Part shown: positions 24,377 through 34,900 of the stretch, piece after piece
How the letters are laid out: each line of letters starts with the position of its first letter
Position numbering within the stretch: position 1 is the first letter of the stretch
The notes under the pieces: generated by a model
What the model was told of the DNA's origin: nothing
The model's input: only the letters and a program-made list of their open reading frames with translations
Databases searched by the model: none
Assembly: GCF_019599185.1 (NCBI RefSeq)
Contig: NZ_JAIEUL010000016.1
Span: 1 to 64,000 of the forward strand
Source of the DNA: Cryobacterium inferilacus
Lineage (GTDB): Bacteria > Actinomycetota > Actinomycetes > Actinomycetales > Microbacteriaceae
Reading direction: 5' to 3'
DNA: 64,000 nucleotides
Made by a program: the position numbers and the translations under genes

Positions 24377-27280
24377 TTGTCGAGCCAGCAATCATCTGCC
24401 CACACTGAGAGAGCACCGCTCAACGTCGCTCCAGGATCCGTGGTCATCGTTCGCGATGCCGAGTGGATGGTGACATCCGCCAAACAGACCCTTGACGGCG
24501 TGCTCATTCAAGTTCAGGGGCTTTCGGAATTGGTGCGCGACACCACCGCATCCTTTTACGAATCGCTCGATGACATCGAAGTACTCGATCCTGCCGAGGC
24601 GAGGGTCAAATCCGACTCCTCGCCCGGGTACCGCCAAGCCAAGCTCTGGCTCGAGGCCACACTCCGCAAGACACCGATTCCTCTCAACGAGCCGGGCCTC
24701 ACCGTCAGCACGTCGATGCTCACAAACCCGCTCAGCTATCAGCAGAGCGCTGTGCGCCAGGCCCTCGATCCAGAGAACCTGCGCCCACGCCTGCTGATCG
24801 CGGATGCGGTGGGACTCGGCAAGACGATCGAGATCGGCATGATCCTCGCCGAGCTCATCCGGCGCGGACGCGGGGACCGCATCCTCATCGTCACGCCCAA
24901 GCACGTGCTGGAACAGATGCAGTATGAGATGTGGACGCGCTTCGCCATCCCGTTCGTTCGACTCGACTCCGTCGGCATCCAGCGGGTGCGCCAGAAACTG
25001 CCCGCGTCACGCAATCCGTTCAGCCTGTACAAACGGGCGATTGTCTCGATCGACACGCTCAAGCAAGACAAGTACCGGGCGCACTTGCGTAAGTACAAGT
25101 GGGATGCCGTCGTCATCGACGAGTCGCACAACATCACCGGTGCAACGAAGAACAACGAGCTCGCGCGCCTCCTGGCCCGCAACACGGAGGCTCTCATCCT
25201 TGCCAGTGCGACTCCGCACAACGGCAAGAAGGAATCGTTCGCGGAGCTCATCCGCCTCCTTGATCCGACCGCGGTGACCCCGGACGGCGACATCGTCGCG
25301 TCCGAGCTCTCTCGCCTCGTCATCCGCCGCCACAGGCACAGCCCGGAGGTCGCCCGCGAGGTCGGCAGTGATTGGGCCGAGCGCAAGGAGCCGCAGCACT
25401 TAGCGGTAGAGGCGAACGCGATCGAGAACGCCATCGCGGACGAATTGGCCGACACCTGGCTGTATCCGGGAAGCGGGTCGAGCCCCCACTCCGGGGATAA
25501 CAAGGGTCTGTTCCCCTGGACCCTTGCCAAGGCGTTCCTCTCCTCACCCGCCGCCCTGCGCGAGACAGCGAACGAGCGCATCCGCCGGCTTGGATCTGAC
25601 CCCACGGTGTCTCAGCGCGTTGAACGGGAGGCCCTTGAGCGGCTCAGCAACCTTGCCCAAGAAGCCGAAGCCAATGGCTCCGCCAAATACGATCGCCTCG
25701 TCTCCTACCTCAAAGGCATCGGCGTCGCGCCGAAGAGCGGCGAGCGCGCGGTCGTCTTCTCCGAGCGCGTTCCCACTCTCAAATGGCTGCGTGCCAAACT
25801 TCAGAAAGACCTCAAACTCCGGGCCGATCAGATCGAGGTGCTTCACGGAGGTCTCAACGATCAGGACCAGCAGCGCATCGTCGAGTCGTTCAAGCAATCG
25901 TCATCGCCGATCCGACTGCTCATCACCGGCGACGTCGCTTCGGAGGGCGTGAACCTGCACTCGCAGTGCCACGAGCTGATCCACTTCGACATCCCATGGA
26001 GTCTGATCCGCATCGAGCAGCGCAACGGCCGTGTTGACCGCTACGGGCAGCGGCACAGTCCACAAATCACGACCATCTTGCTCAAACCCCAGAACGAGCG
26101 ATTCGCTGGCGACATCCGCGTGCTCACCCGCCTGATGGAACGGGAGCAGGAGGCGCATGCGGCCCTCGGTGACGTCGCCTCCCTCATGGGCAAGTACGAC
26201 GTCGCTGCCGAAGAAGATGCGATCGCGAAGGCGCTCGTGAAGGGCACCGATATCGATGACATCCTGCCCACTATCGATTCCCTCGCCGCCGATGCCGATG
26301 ACCCGTGGCTTGCACTGCTGCTGGCCGCTGCCGAGGAACCCGCAAAGGAAGCGGCGATGGTCGATGATGTGGTCGTACAGAGTGGCGAGTCGTCGGGGCT
26401 CTTCGCGTCTCACGAAACCTTCCTGGCCGCCGCCCTCGACGAGATCTTCGCGACGCCCGGCGCTGCGCCGGGCACGAACGGCGGCGGCGGAGTGGACTGG
26501 CGCCGCTTCCCCGACCACGGCCTGGTCGAGCTCACGCCTCCGCGCGACCTGAGCCAACGCCTGAGCGTGCTCCCGCAAAGCTACCTCCGCGACCAGCGGG
26601 TGACTGAACACCTCAAGCTGGCAATCTCCGAGCCCGTCGCCCACGGGCTGCTGCAGAAGGCGATCGACGACAACTCGAGCGCATCGCTGTGGCCCGAGGC
26701 GCACTACCTCGGCCCGCTGCACCCCATTCTCGAGTGGGCCAGCGACCGTTCACTCGCCAAGCTCGGCCGCAACGAGGTGTTCGCCGTGCGGGGTGACGTT
26801 GACTACCCGACCGTTCTGTTGATCGGCACGCTGACGAACAACCGTGGACAGGTGGTGGCCGCGTCGTTCGTGACGGCTGCGGTACCCGACGTCGACGACC
26901 CGTCGTTCGTGCTCGTCGAGCCGCACGCGGGCGCCCGCGAGGCGCTCGCTGACCTCGGGCTCAACCAGACGCTGTCGAACCCCGGCCCCATCGCCGATCC
27001 CGAACGTTTCCAGGCAATCATCGCACCCGCCGTTCAGCACGCCGTATCGCATGTGAACGGCGTCATGCAGGCATCCGGCGAGGCTGTCGAAGCCGCGATC
27101 GACCGTTGGGCACAGCGCGTGCGGCAATGGGAGAACGAGGCGGATGCGCTCATCCAACGCACCGATCTCAAACTTCGCCGGGTGACGGTGGAGGAGGAGC
27201 GGGCGATCGCCCGCTCGATGAAGCCGAACCAGCGTCTCGTGCGCCCCTTGCTTGTCGTTGTTCCCCAGAAAGAGGTCTAG
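24377..27280 (+). CDS. drmD: DrmD-like SNF2/HepA-type helicase (class 1 DISARM)
   Basis: A 967-residue SNF2-superfamily ATPase. 'APGSVVIVRDAEWMV' opens a DrmD-type N-domain. Motif I is 'LIADAVGLGKTIEIGMIL' near 149 (the RapA/HepA form), motif II 'VVIDESHNITG' near 248, motif III 'LASATPHNG', motif V 'GDVASEGVNLHSQC' near 520 and motif VI 'RIEQRNGRVDRYGQ' near 550. The C-terminal 400 residues are the long DrmD tail. It opens the rightward operon, with 3 bases to the methyltransferase gene. The start is uncertain: TTG at 24377 has AAGGGGAAAG about 9 bases upstream, while TTG at 24302 and GTG at 24350 in the same frame lack ribosome sites. SNF2 proteins translocate on duplex DNA; here it probably remodels or scans incoming DNA. 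Confidence 0.87.
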   Translation: MSSQQSSAHTERAPLNVAPGSVVIVRDAEWMVTSAKQTLDGVLIQVQGLSELVRDTTASFYESLDDIEVLDPAEARVKSDSSPGYRQAKLWLEATLRKTPIPLNEPGLTVSTSMLTNPLSYQQSAVRQALDPENLRPRLLIADAVGLGKTIEIGMILAELIRRGRGDRILIVTPKHVLEQMQYEMWTRFAIPFVRLDSVGIQRVRQKLPASRNPFSLYKRAIVSIDTLKQDKYRAHLRKYKWDAVVIDESHNITGATKNNELARLLARNTEALILASATPHNGKKESFAELIRLLDPTAVTPDGDIVASELSRLVIRRHRHSPEVAREVGSDWAERKEPQHLAVEANAIENAIADELADTWLYPGSGSSPHSGDNKGLFPWTLAKAFLSSPAALRETANERIRRLGSDPTVSQRVEREALERLSNLAQEAEANGSAKYDRLVSYLKGIGVAPKSGERAVVFSERVPTLKWLRAKLQKDLKLRADQIEVLHGGLNDQDQQRIVESFKQSSSPIRLLITGDVASEGVNLHSQCHELIHFDIPWSLIRIEQRNGRVDRYGQRHSPQITTILLKPQNERFAGDIRVLTRLMEREQEAHAALGDVASLMGKYDVAAEEDAIAKALVKGTDIDDILPTIDSLAADADDPWLALLLAAAEEPAKEAAMVDDVVVQSGESSGLFASHETFLAAALDEIFATPGAAPGTNGGGGVDWRRFPDHGLVELTPPRDLSQRLSVLPQSYLRDQRVTEHLKLAISEPVAHGLLQKAIDDNSSASLWPEAHYLGPLHPILEWASDRSLAKLGRNEVFAVRGDVDYPTVLLIGTLTNNRGQVVAASFVTAAVPDVDDPSFVLVEPHAGAREALADLGLNQTLSNPGPIADPERFQAIIAPAVQHAVSHVNGVMQASGEAVEAAIDRWAQRVRQWENEADALIQRTDLKLRRVTVEEERAIARSMKPNQRLVRPLLVVVPQKEV

Positions 27281-27283
27281 TCG

Positions 27284-30200
27284 ATGGCATCGGATGCCTT
27301 CATCGTCGGTGAAGAGTGGATCAGCGAGCACTTCTTCAACACGGATTCGGCGAAGCAGTCGTTCCAGGGGCACGTCGTGCAACGACGCAAAGCCTGGGAC
27401 GCCGACAGCGAAGCCGGCACGTCGGGCCGCGACACTTTTCTCGCAGCGCGCCGCGAGCTCGCTGCAGCCTACGCCGCGCTCGAATCCGGTGACGGCAAGG
27501 AGGAGAACTCCGCTCGCATCGCACAGCTGCTCAAGGCGCACCTTGGCTTCGACTCGGGCCTCTACGAGATCGAGGAAGTCGGCGCCATCGCCCGCGTCTC
27601 TCAGCGCGACCTCGACCAGCCCGCCTCCGTCGTGATCATCGACGCCCGCCCGGTAGACGAGTTCGAGGACCTCCTGCAGAAGGGCACGGACTCACTTGCG
27701 GAGCCCGTAGTGGTCGACGGTGATGACAAGCATCCCATCAGCTCGGTGCCCAAGATGCTCTCCCTGGTGTTCGCCCAGGACGATGCGCCACGCTATGCCC
27801 TCGTGCTCGCGGGGCGTTGGGTCTTGCTGACAGAACGGCAGCGCTGGCCCGAAGGGCGTTACCTGGCCATCAACATGCAGCTGGTCATCGATCGCAATGA
27901 TGAGAAGAAGGGCGGCGAGCTCGACCGGGCCCTGGCCTGCATCACTGCCGATTCGTTGATGCCGGATGCCGAAGGCGCTGTCTGGTGGGACACCGTCTTC
28001 GACGATTCGATCAAGCACACGGTCGGCGTCTCAAAGGACCTCCGTGAGGGCGTGCGCAACTCCATCGAGATCATCGCGAACGAGGTCGTGCGCCGCCGGG
28101 CGCTGAAGGGGCTCAAACCTCTCCCCGAAGAGGAGGCCCAGCCGCTCGCGAAACAGGCACTCCGTTACCTCTACCGCATCCTGTTCCTGCTCTTCGCCGA
28201 GGCCTCGCCCGAGCTCAAGGTGCTGCCCATCGGTGACCCTGACTACGAGATCGGGTACAGTCTCGACCGCTTGCGCGAGCTGGTACTCGTGGAGTTGTCG
28301 GCGGATGCCGCGGATCGCACGCATTTTCACGACTCCCTGTCGGTGTTGTTCCGGCTGGTCGATCGGGGCCATGGCGTCGATGCTGCCTCCGACGGCGACG
28401 AGGAAGAGGCCGCTCCGGATCTGTCATCGGGCCTGGTCTTCAACGGCCTCTCGGCCGATCTGTTCCTGCCACGCGCGACCGCCAGCATCGACGAGGTGGG
28501 GCTCGGCGATGAAGCCATGCGCACGGTGCTGGCTCATCTGCTGCTGAGCAAAGAGCAGAAGGGTCGTGACCGCGGCTTCATCAGCTACTCCGACCTGGGC
28601 ATCAACCAGCTCGGCGCCGTCTACGAGGGCCTCATGTCGTACACCGGCTTCTTTGCGACCACCGACCTCCACGAGGTCGCCAAGGACGGCGATGCCTCGA
28701 AGGGGTCGTGGGTGGTTCCCGTTGAGCGCTCGCACGGCATCGAGAAGAAAGACTTCGTCACCTACGAAGACCCCATCACCGGGGAGGTGCGGTTGGTGCT
28801 GCATGAGCAGGGCAGCTTCGTCTTCCGCCTCGCGGGCCGAGAGCGCCAGCAGTCTGCTTCCTTTTACACGCCTGAAGTGCTGACCCGATTCGTGGTGTCC
28901 CAGGCTCTGGAAGAGCTCCTGGACCAGGACGGTCGCCGCACCACTGCTGCCGAGATTCTGCGACTCACCGTGTGTGAGCCGGCGCTCGGATCAGGGGCGT
29001 TCGCCATCGAGGCAGTGCGCCAGCTCGCCGAGGAGTACCTCAAGCGGCGCGAGGAAGAGCTGGGGGAGAGGGTCGACCCCGAGGATCGCCCGCGCGAGCT
29101 CCAGAAGGTCAAGGCGTCCATCGCCCTGCACCAGGTCTACGGTGTCGACCTCAACGCCACCGCTGTCGAGCTCGCCGAGATCACACTCTGGCTCGACACG
29201 ATGGTGGAAGGCCTCACTGCGCCGTGGTTCGGTCTGCATCTGCGCCGCGGGAACTCCCTCATCGGCTCCCGCCGGGCGGTGTACTCGCGCGACCAGGTGA
29301 ACAGCAAAGGATGGCTTCATGATGTGCCGCGCGATGTTCCCGTCGCTGAGCTGGCCGACAATCTCGACGCCGGCCGCGTGGCGCAAGGGACCGCAGGAGC
29401 CATCCACCACTTCCTCTTGCCCGCGTCCGGGTGGGGTTCTGCCGTGGACGCCAAGGAAGCCAAGGAACTGGCACCGGAAGCCCTTGCCCAGCTGAAGGCC
29501 TGGCGGCGTTCGATCGTGGCGAAGCCGTCAAAGAAGCAACTCGACCGCCTCGTGAACCTGTCGTACCGCGTGGAGACTCTGTGGCAGTTTGCCCTGCGCC
29601 GCCTGCAGATCGCCGAGCGGGAAGCGCGCCGGGAAATCGAGCTCTGGGGCGCGGATTTGATCGTGACTCCGGATGCCCCTCCTCCCGTGCCTCGTGAGGA
29701 GATCGAATTCAAGCTCGCGGATCCAGACGGCGCCTACCAGCGCCTGCGGCGCGTGATGGACGCGTGGAACGCCCTCTGGTTCTGGCCGCTCACCGACACC
29801 CTGAAGCAGGGTGTTACCCCGCCGACGCTGGACGGATGGCTCAACGGGGTACAGGCGCTCCTCGGCTCCCACTTCGAAGCGAAGACGAAGGGCAAGATGG
29901 CAGGCGGGGAGGCACTGGGCCTGCCGAGCGGCTGGAGCGAGCTTGGAACAGCCGAGGAACTTGACCTGGCCTTCGCCGGTGCGCAGAACGTTGCGGAGGC
30001 GCTCGCTGAGAATCCGTGGCTGCGCGTCACAGAGCGCATCGCCGGTGAGCAGGGATTCTTCCACTGGCAACTTGACTTCGCCCCGCGCTTCGCGACTGGT
30101 GGATTCGACCTTCAAATCGGGAACCCGCCGTGGGTTCGCCCGCGGTCGGACGTCGACGCGCTGCTCGCTGAGGGCGACCCGTGGTGGCAGCTGGCGGTGA

Positions 30201-31969
30201 AACCAACACAGGCGCAGGTGGCTTCAAAGCGTGCCGAAACGCTCTCCCTGGAGGGCATGGCGGACCTGCTCCTGGACGGCACCGCGGCCGTCGCGGTGAC
30301 TGCCGCGTTCCTGGGGGACTCGACGCAGTACCCGCACCTGGCGGGCCTCCAACCGGATCTCTACCGATGCTTCATGGATCAGACATGGCGGAACACGTCG
30401 CGACGCGGCTCGGTGGGTCTCATCCACCCCGAGTCGCACTTCACGGACGAGAAGGCCGGGATTCTGCGTGAAGCGACGTATGGCCGGCTGCGGCGCCACT
30501 GGCAGTTCGTGAATGAACTCTCACTCTTCGAAGTCCATCATCTGGTGTCGTATGGGGTGCATGTGTACGGTGCTGTGCAGACACCTGACTTCCTCATGGC
30601 CACGTCGCTTTACCATCCGGAGACCGTAGCCGCCTCATTGCGGCATGACGGATCGGGGGAGGAACCTGGTCTGAAAGACCGTGAGGGAAAGTGGGACCTG
30701 CGCCCGCACGCGGGGCGTATCACTTCGGTCACCGATGACGTGCTGCAGACATGGCATGCGGTTCTCGAGGACGAGAGCGTTCCCGTTCGGAGAACCCGCA
30801 TGGTGTACGCGGTCAACCGGGCAACCGCCGAGGTGCTTCGGAAACTCTCCGCAGCTCCGCGCATCGGTCAACTTGGGCTTGAATTCTCGCGCGGGTGGGA
30901 CGAGAGCATTGATCGAAGGAAGGGGTTCTTTGACATTTCCTGGGGCAAAGTCGACTCTTGGAGGGATGCAATTCTCCAAGGCCCGCACCTCTTCGTGGGG
31001 AATCCGTTCTACAAGTCGCCGAACGAAACGATGCTGCACAACCAGGACTGGTCTGCGGTGGACCTCGATGCCCTGGCACCCGACGCGCTCCCGGTCACGG
31101 CCTACAAACCGGCCAAACCACCCGTGGAGTACGATGCCGCATACACGCACTGGGGTGCAGATCGCACGCCTGCCCGCGACCACTATCGCATTGCGTGGCG
31201 GCGAATGGCTGCGAACACGGGACAACGGACGCTGATTTCGGCGCCAATTCCCAAAGGCGCGGCGCACGTGCACCCCGTGTACAGCATTGGGTTGGCGGCC
31301 GAGGATCCCGTGCTAGTAGCGGTGGTAGGTGCATTCTTGTCAACATTGCCGGTGGACTTCATGGTTCGTACGGCCTCCAAAGCGGAAATTCCCTTCGGCA
31401 CAATTTGTCGCCTGCCTGTCATCGAGCATGAAGCCGCCACGCCATGGCTCCTGCTTCGATACCTGCGTCTCAGCTGCCTCACGGACGCCTATGCCGAATG
31501 GTGGGCGGGGGCGTACTCGCCTGAGTTTGCAAAAGATTCTTGGGCAGGCGACTACGTCGGCCAATCCGGCAGCTTGGCCGTGCAGAGCCCGCAATGGGAT
31601 CGGCTCGTGCCTCTGCGATCCGACCTGGATCGTCGTCAGGCGCAACTTGAGATCGATGTGATCGTTGCACTCCTGCTTGGACTCACTGTGGCCGAGCTGT
31701 GCGCGATATATCAATCTCAGTTCCCGGTGCTCAATGGCTACGACCGCAACTCCTATCTTTACGACGCGAACGGTCGTCTCGTGCCCAGCTCAGTGCTTTC
31801 GGTTTGGCGTTCAAAGGGCGACGGCATCAGCGACGATGAGCGCAGAGCAGTCCACCCCGGCTCCGGCATTGAGTACACCTATGAGCTGCCGTTCCGCACG
31901 CTCGACCGCGAGGCCGACATGCGCCAGGCATATGCACACTTCGAGAAGATTCTGAAGGAGCGATCGTGA
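27284..31969 (+). CDS. drmMI: giant Eco57I/DrmMI-type N6-adenine DNA methyltransferase
   Basis: A 1561-residue protein with the order of an Eco57I-family gamma-type adenine methyltransferase. The SAM-binding motif 'CEPALGSGAFAIEAV' is near 569, 'YGVDLNATAVELAEITLWL' supplies motifs II-III, and the catalytic motif IV 'IGNPPWVRPR' is near 947. The 550-residue N-terminal part contains a PD-(D/E)XK-like-length alpha/beta region but no clear catalytic triad, so I do not call a nuclease. The C-terminal third is probably target recognition. It directly follows drmD, the order seen in class 1 DISARM (drmD-drmMI). Its stop overlaps the next start as GTGA. It would mark host DNA; restriction, if any, would come from the helicase/nuclease partners. 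Confidence 0.84.
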   Translation: MASDAFIVGEEWISEHFFNTDSAKQSFQGHVVQRRKAWDADSEAGTSGRDTFLAARRELAAAYAALESGDGKEENSARIAQLLKAHLGFDSGLYEIEEVGAIARVSQRDLDQPASVVIIDARPVDEFEDLLQKGTDSLAEPVVVDGDDKHPISSVPKMLSLVFAQDDAPRYALVLAGRWVLLTERQRWPEGRYLAINMQLVIDRNDEKKGGELDRALACITADSLMPDAEGAVWWDTVFDDSIKHTVGVSKDLREGVRNSIEIIANEVVRRRALKGLKPLPEEEAQPLAKQALRYLYRILFLLFAEASPELKVLPIGDPDYEIGYSLDRLRELVLVELSADAADRTHFHDSLSVLFRLVDRGHGVDAASDGDEEEAAPDLSSGLVFNGLSADLFLPRATASIDEVGLGDEAMRTVLAHLLLSKEQKGRDRGFISYSDLGINQLGAVYEGLMSYTGFFATTDLHEVAKDGDASKGSWVVPVERSHGIEKKDFVTYEDPITGEVRLVLHEQGSFVFRLAGRERQQSASFYTPEVLTRFVVSQALEELLDQDGRRTTAAEILRLTVCEPALGSGAFAIEAVRQLAEEYLKRREEELGERVDPEDRPRELQKVKASIALHQVYGVDLNATAVELAEITLWLDTMVEGLTAPWFGLHLRRGNSLIGSRRAVYSRDQVNSKGWLHDVPRDVPVAELADNLDAGRVAQGTAGAIHHFLLPASGWGSAVDAKEAKELAPEALAQLKAWRRSIVAKPSKKQLDRLVNLSYRVETLWQFALRRLQIAEREARREIELWGADLIVTPDAPPPVPREEIEFKLADPDGAYQRLRRVMDAWNALWFWPLTDTLKQGVTPPTLDGWLNGVQALLGSHFEAKTKGKMAGGEALGLPSGWSELGTAEELDLAFAGAQNVAEALAENPWLRVTERIAGEQGFFHWQLDFAPRFATGGFDLQIGNPPWVRPRSDVDALLAEGDPWWQLAVKPTQAQVASKRAETLSLEGMADLLLDGTAAVAVTAAFLGDSTQYPHLAGLQPDLYRCFMDQTWRNTSRRGSVGLIHPESHFTDEKAGILREATYGRLRRHWQFVNELSLFEVHHLVSYGVHVYGAVQTPDFLMATSLYHPETVAASLRHDGSGEEPGLKDREGKWDLRPHAGRITSVTDDVLQTWHAVLEDESVPVRRTRMVYAVNRATAEVLRKLSAAPRIGQLGLEFSRGWDESIDRRKGFFDISWGKVDSWRDAILQGPHLFVGNPFYKSPNETMLHNQDWSAVDLDALAPDALPVTAYKPAKPPVEYDAAYTHWGADRTPARDHYRIAWRRMAANTGQRTLISAPIPKGAAHVHPVYSIGLAAEDPVLVAVVGAFLSTLPVDFMVRTASKAEIPFGTICRLPVIEHEAATPWLLLRYLRLSCLTDAYAEWWAGAYSPEFAKDSWAGDYVGQSGSLAVQSPQWDRLVPLRSDLDRRQAQLEIDVIVALLLGLTVAELCAIYQSQFPVLNGYDRNSYLYDANGRLVPSSVLSVWRSKGDGISDDERRAVHPGSGIEYTYELPFRTLDREADMRQAYAHFEKILKERS

Positions 31970-34900
31970 GAGAGATCCTGCCGAGCGTCGAGGCGGAGCA
32001 GGTCCGCGAGAGCATCCTCGACTACCTCACCACCACGTTCGCCTTGGCCGATGCCGAGGCCGCGTCGGAGCTCACGCGCTTCCTCGGCGACCCCGTCGAC
32101 GGCATCTTCCGCGGCCCATATGTGCGCGTGCGGCTGCCGTTCCGCCCCGCCGATGACGGCTGGCAGACCAGCCTCGAATGGCGTTCGGGACAGACTCCCT
32201 ATGGCCACCAAGCCGCGGCGTTCCAGCGCCTGAGCAGTGCGAACCTCGGGCCTGACAAGCCGCGCCCACTGCCAACGCTGGTGACGACGGGAACCGGTTC
32301 GGGAAAGACCGAGGCCTTCCTCTATCCGATCCTCGACCACGTGCTGCGGGCGAAACGCGAGGGGCAGTCGGGAATCAAGGCCCTCATCCTGTACCCGATG
32401 AACGCGCTCGCCAACGACCAGGCGCGCAGAATCACGGAGTTGCTCACGCAGAACGACGAGCTGCGCGGCATCCGTGCGGCACTCTACACCGGCCAGTCCG
32501 GAGCCGAACGCTCTAGCGTCACGCCCGACGGCCTCATCACGAGTCGGCACACGATCCGCTCGCAGGCTCCGGATATCCTGCTGACCAACTACAAGATGCT
32601 CGACCAGTTGCTGCTGCGCAGTGAGGACCAGGCGCTATGGAAGCAGAGCGCCGAGAGCCTGCAGTATCTCGTGCTCGACGAGTTCCACACCTATGACGGC
32701 GCCCAGGGCACCGATGTGTCGATGCTCATTCGCCGGCTCGGGCTGGCTCTTCGCCGTTACCGCGAGGTGGACCACGGCGAGCACCGCGCGGTTGTTCCCG
32801 GCATCGAGCGCCCGCTCGGCAACGTGACCCCGGTCGCCACCTCGGCGACGCTCGGCGACAAGGGCGACCCGCGTGCGATGATCCAGTTCGCGCACACGGT
32901 GTTCGGCGACGACTTCGACGACGACTCGGTTGTCACCGAGACACGCCTCTCATTCGACGAGTGGTCCGCGGGCGTGGATATCGAGCTCGCCCGGCTTGGA
33001 GCCGCACCGAACCCGGTCTCCAACGCGCTCATCGCGACGGTCAACCACCAGTTGCAGAAGCTCCACACCTGCGCTCCTGACGACATCATTCGCTGGGTGT
33101 TGGGCAGCCTGTATCGACCGCTCAGGGGAGAACAATTCGATCTGCAACGAAGCAACGATCCCTCCTTCGACACCACATCCCTCGACGCGGATGACCTCCT
33201 CGCGCTGATCCAGGGGCACCCGTTGGTGCGGGCGATCTCGGCTCACGCCGTCGATGCGATCCGGCTCGATGACTTGGCCGAGGCCGTGTTGCCGGGCGGT
33301 CTTGTCGCCGATGAGACCTATGAGCAGCGCGCAGAGGCTCGCCGGGATTTCCTCGCCGCGGTGCTCGCGGCACTGAGTCACGTGCGCATTCTCGCGGGCC
33401 GTCGTTCACTCTCGATCGACCTTCACCTGTGGGTTCGCTCGCTCACCAGGCTCGACCGGGTGGCGGGCCCCATCGCAGGATTCCACTGGGCCGAAGACGG
33501 CGCCGTGCAGCCTGACGACGCCACCGAAATCTCCGGGCCGACGTTCCCCGCGATCTATTGCCGCCATTGCGGGCGCAGCGGCTGGGGAATCCAACTCGCT
33601 CCCACCGGGCTCGCCCTCGACCATGACGGCACCGATATCCGCGGCAATCACCTGCACGGCGAGCGGGGATTTCGGGCACTGATGCACGCGCCCAAAGAGG
33701 CGCGCCTCGCCGACTCGACCGCGGTCGAAGGCCTGCACTGGTTCGATATCGAGCAGCGCGCCGTGCTCCAAACCGCACCCGGCACCCCCGATGACGCGAC
33801 AGGACCCGGCTCAGTTGTCCCCGTGCTGATGCTCTTTGGCCCGGACGCCGAGTCAGACTCCAAGCACGACACGTGCCCGTCCTGCGGGCGCACCGACGGC
33901 ATCCGCTTCATCGGCAGCGCGGTGGCCACGATGCTGTCGGTCGCGGTCACATCACTGTTCGGCGCGAAAGATGTGAGTGCCGGAGAGAAGAAAGCTCTCG
34001 TCTTCACCGACAGCGTGCAAGACGCGGCACACCGGGCCGCGTTCGTGCAGAGCCGCTCCCACGTGTTCACGATGCGCAACGCCATCCGCCATTCCGTCGG
34101 AGACGACGCGACCAGCCTGCAGGACCTCGTCGAACGGCTTCTGCAAGACGCGGGCGATGACCAGGCGCGCCGCTACAGCCTGCTCGCACCGGACATCGTC
34201 GAACACGAGAAATTCCGCGACTTCTGGGAAGCGGATAGAGCACGCGCCGTCGACCCCAATGTGCGAGAGCGTGTTCGCACGCGCCTGCTCTTCGACCTGA
34301 GCCTGGAATTCGGCCTGCAATCCAAGGTCGGCCGCACGCTCGAGCTGACGGGAAGCCTGGCCGCCGAGGTCGCGGCCGGGGCGCCCGCAAAGCTGGAGAC
34401 AATCGGCCGGGCCGTGCTCGCGGGATACTCCCGGGCTGAGAGACTCGACGAGGATGCTCCGTCCGAGCTCGCGGCCGGCGCCGTCATCCGCTGGGTGCGC
34501 GGCGTGCTGGAACGCATGCGCGACCGCGGTGCCATCGACCATGAATGGCTTCAGAAGTACGTGGAGAACGACGGCAAGCGCTGGTACGTCTGGGGAGGGC
34601 GCCCCAAGAGCGTCGGCATGCCGGCATTCCCGAACGGACGCGATGCGCCCGGGTTCCCCCGTGTGGGGACCGCCCCCGCGGCAACAGGCGGGCAGAAGAG
34701 CAACCTCGACCCGGCCTCGTCTGCCCAGGGCTGGTTCGCGGTCTGGGCTCGCGATGCGCTGGGTGTGACCGCATCCGTTGGTGCTCATCTGAGCCGGGCG
34801 CTCTTTGCCGAACTCGACCGCGAAGGCGTGATCACCTCGACCGCGATCGGCGGCGGAGGCGCGATTGCCTACAAACTCAGCCCGTCGACGATTGCAGTGC

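Noticed and set aside
27284..28960. nuclease domain at the N-terminus of the adenine methyltransferase
   Set aside because: The region has alpha/beta character, but no convincing PD-(D/E)XK triad could be seen, so no nuclease is called.
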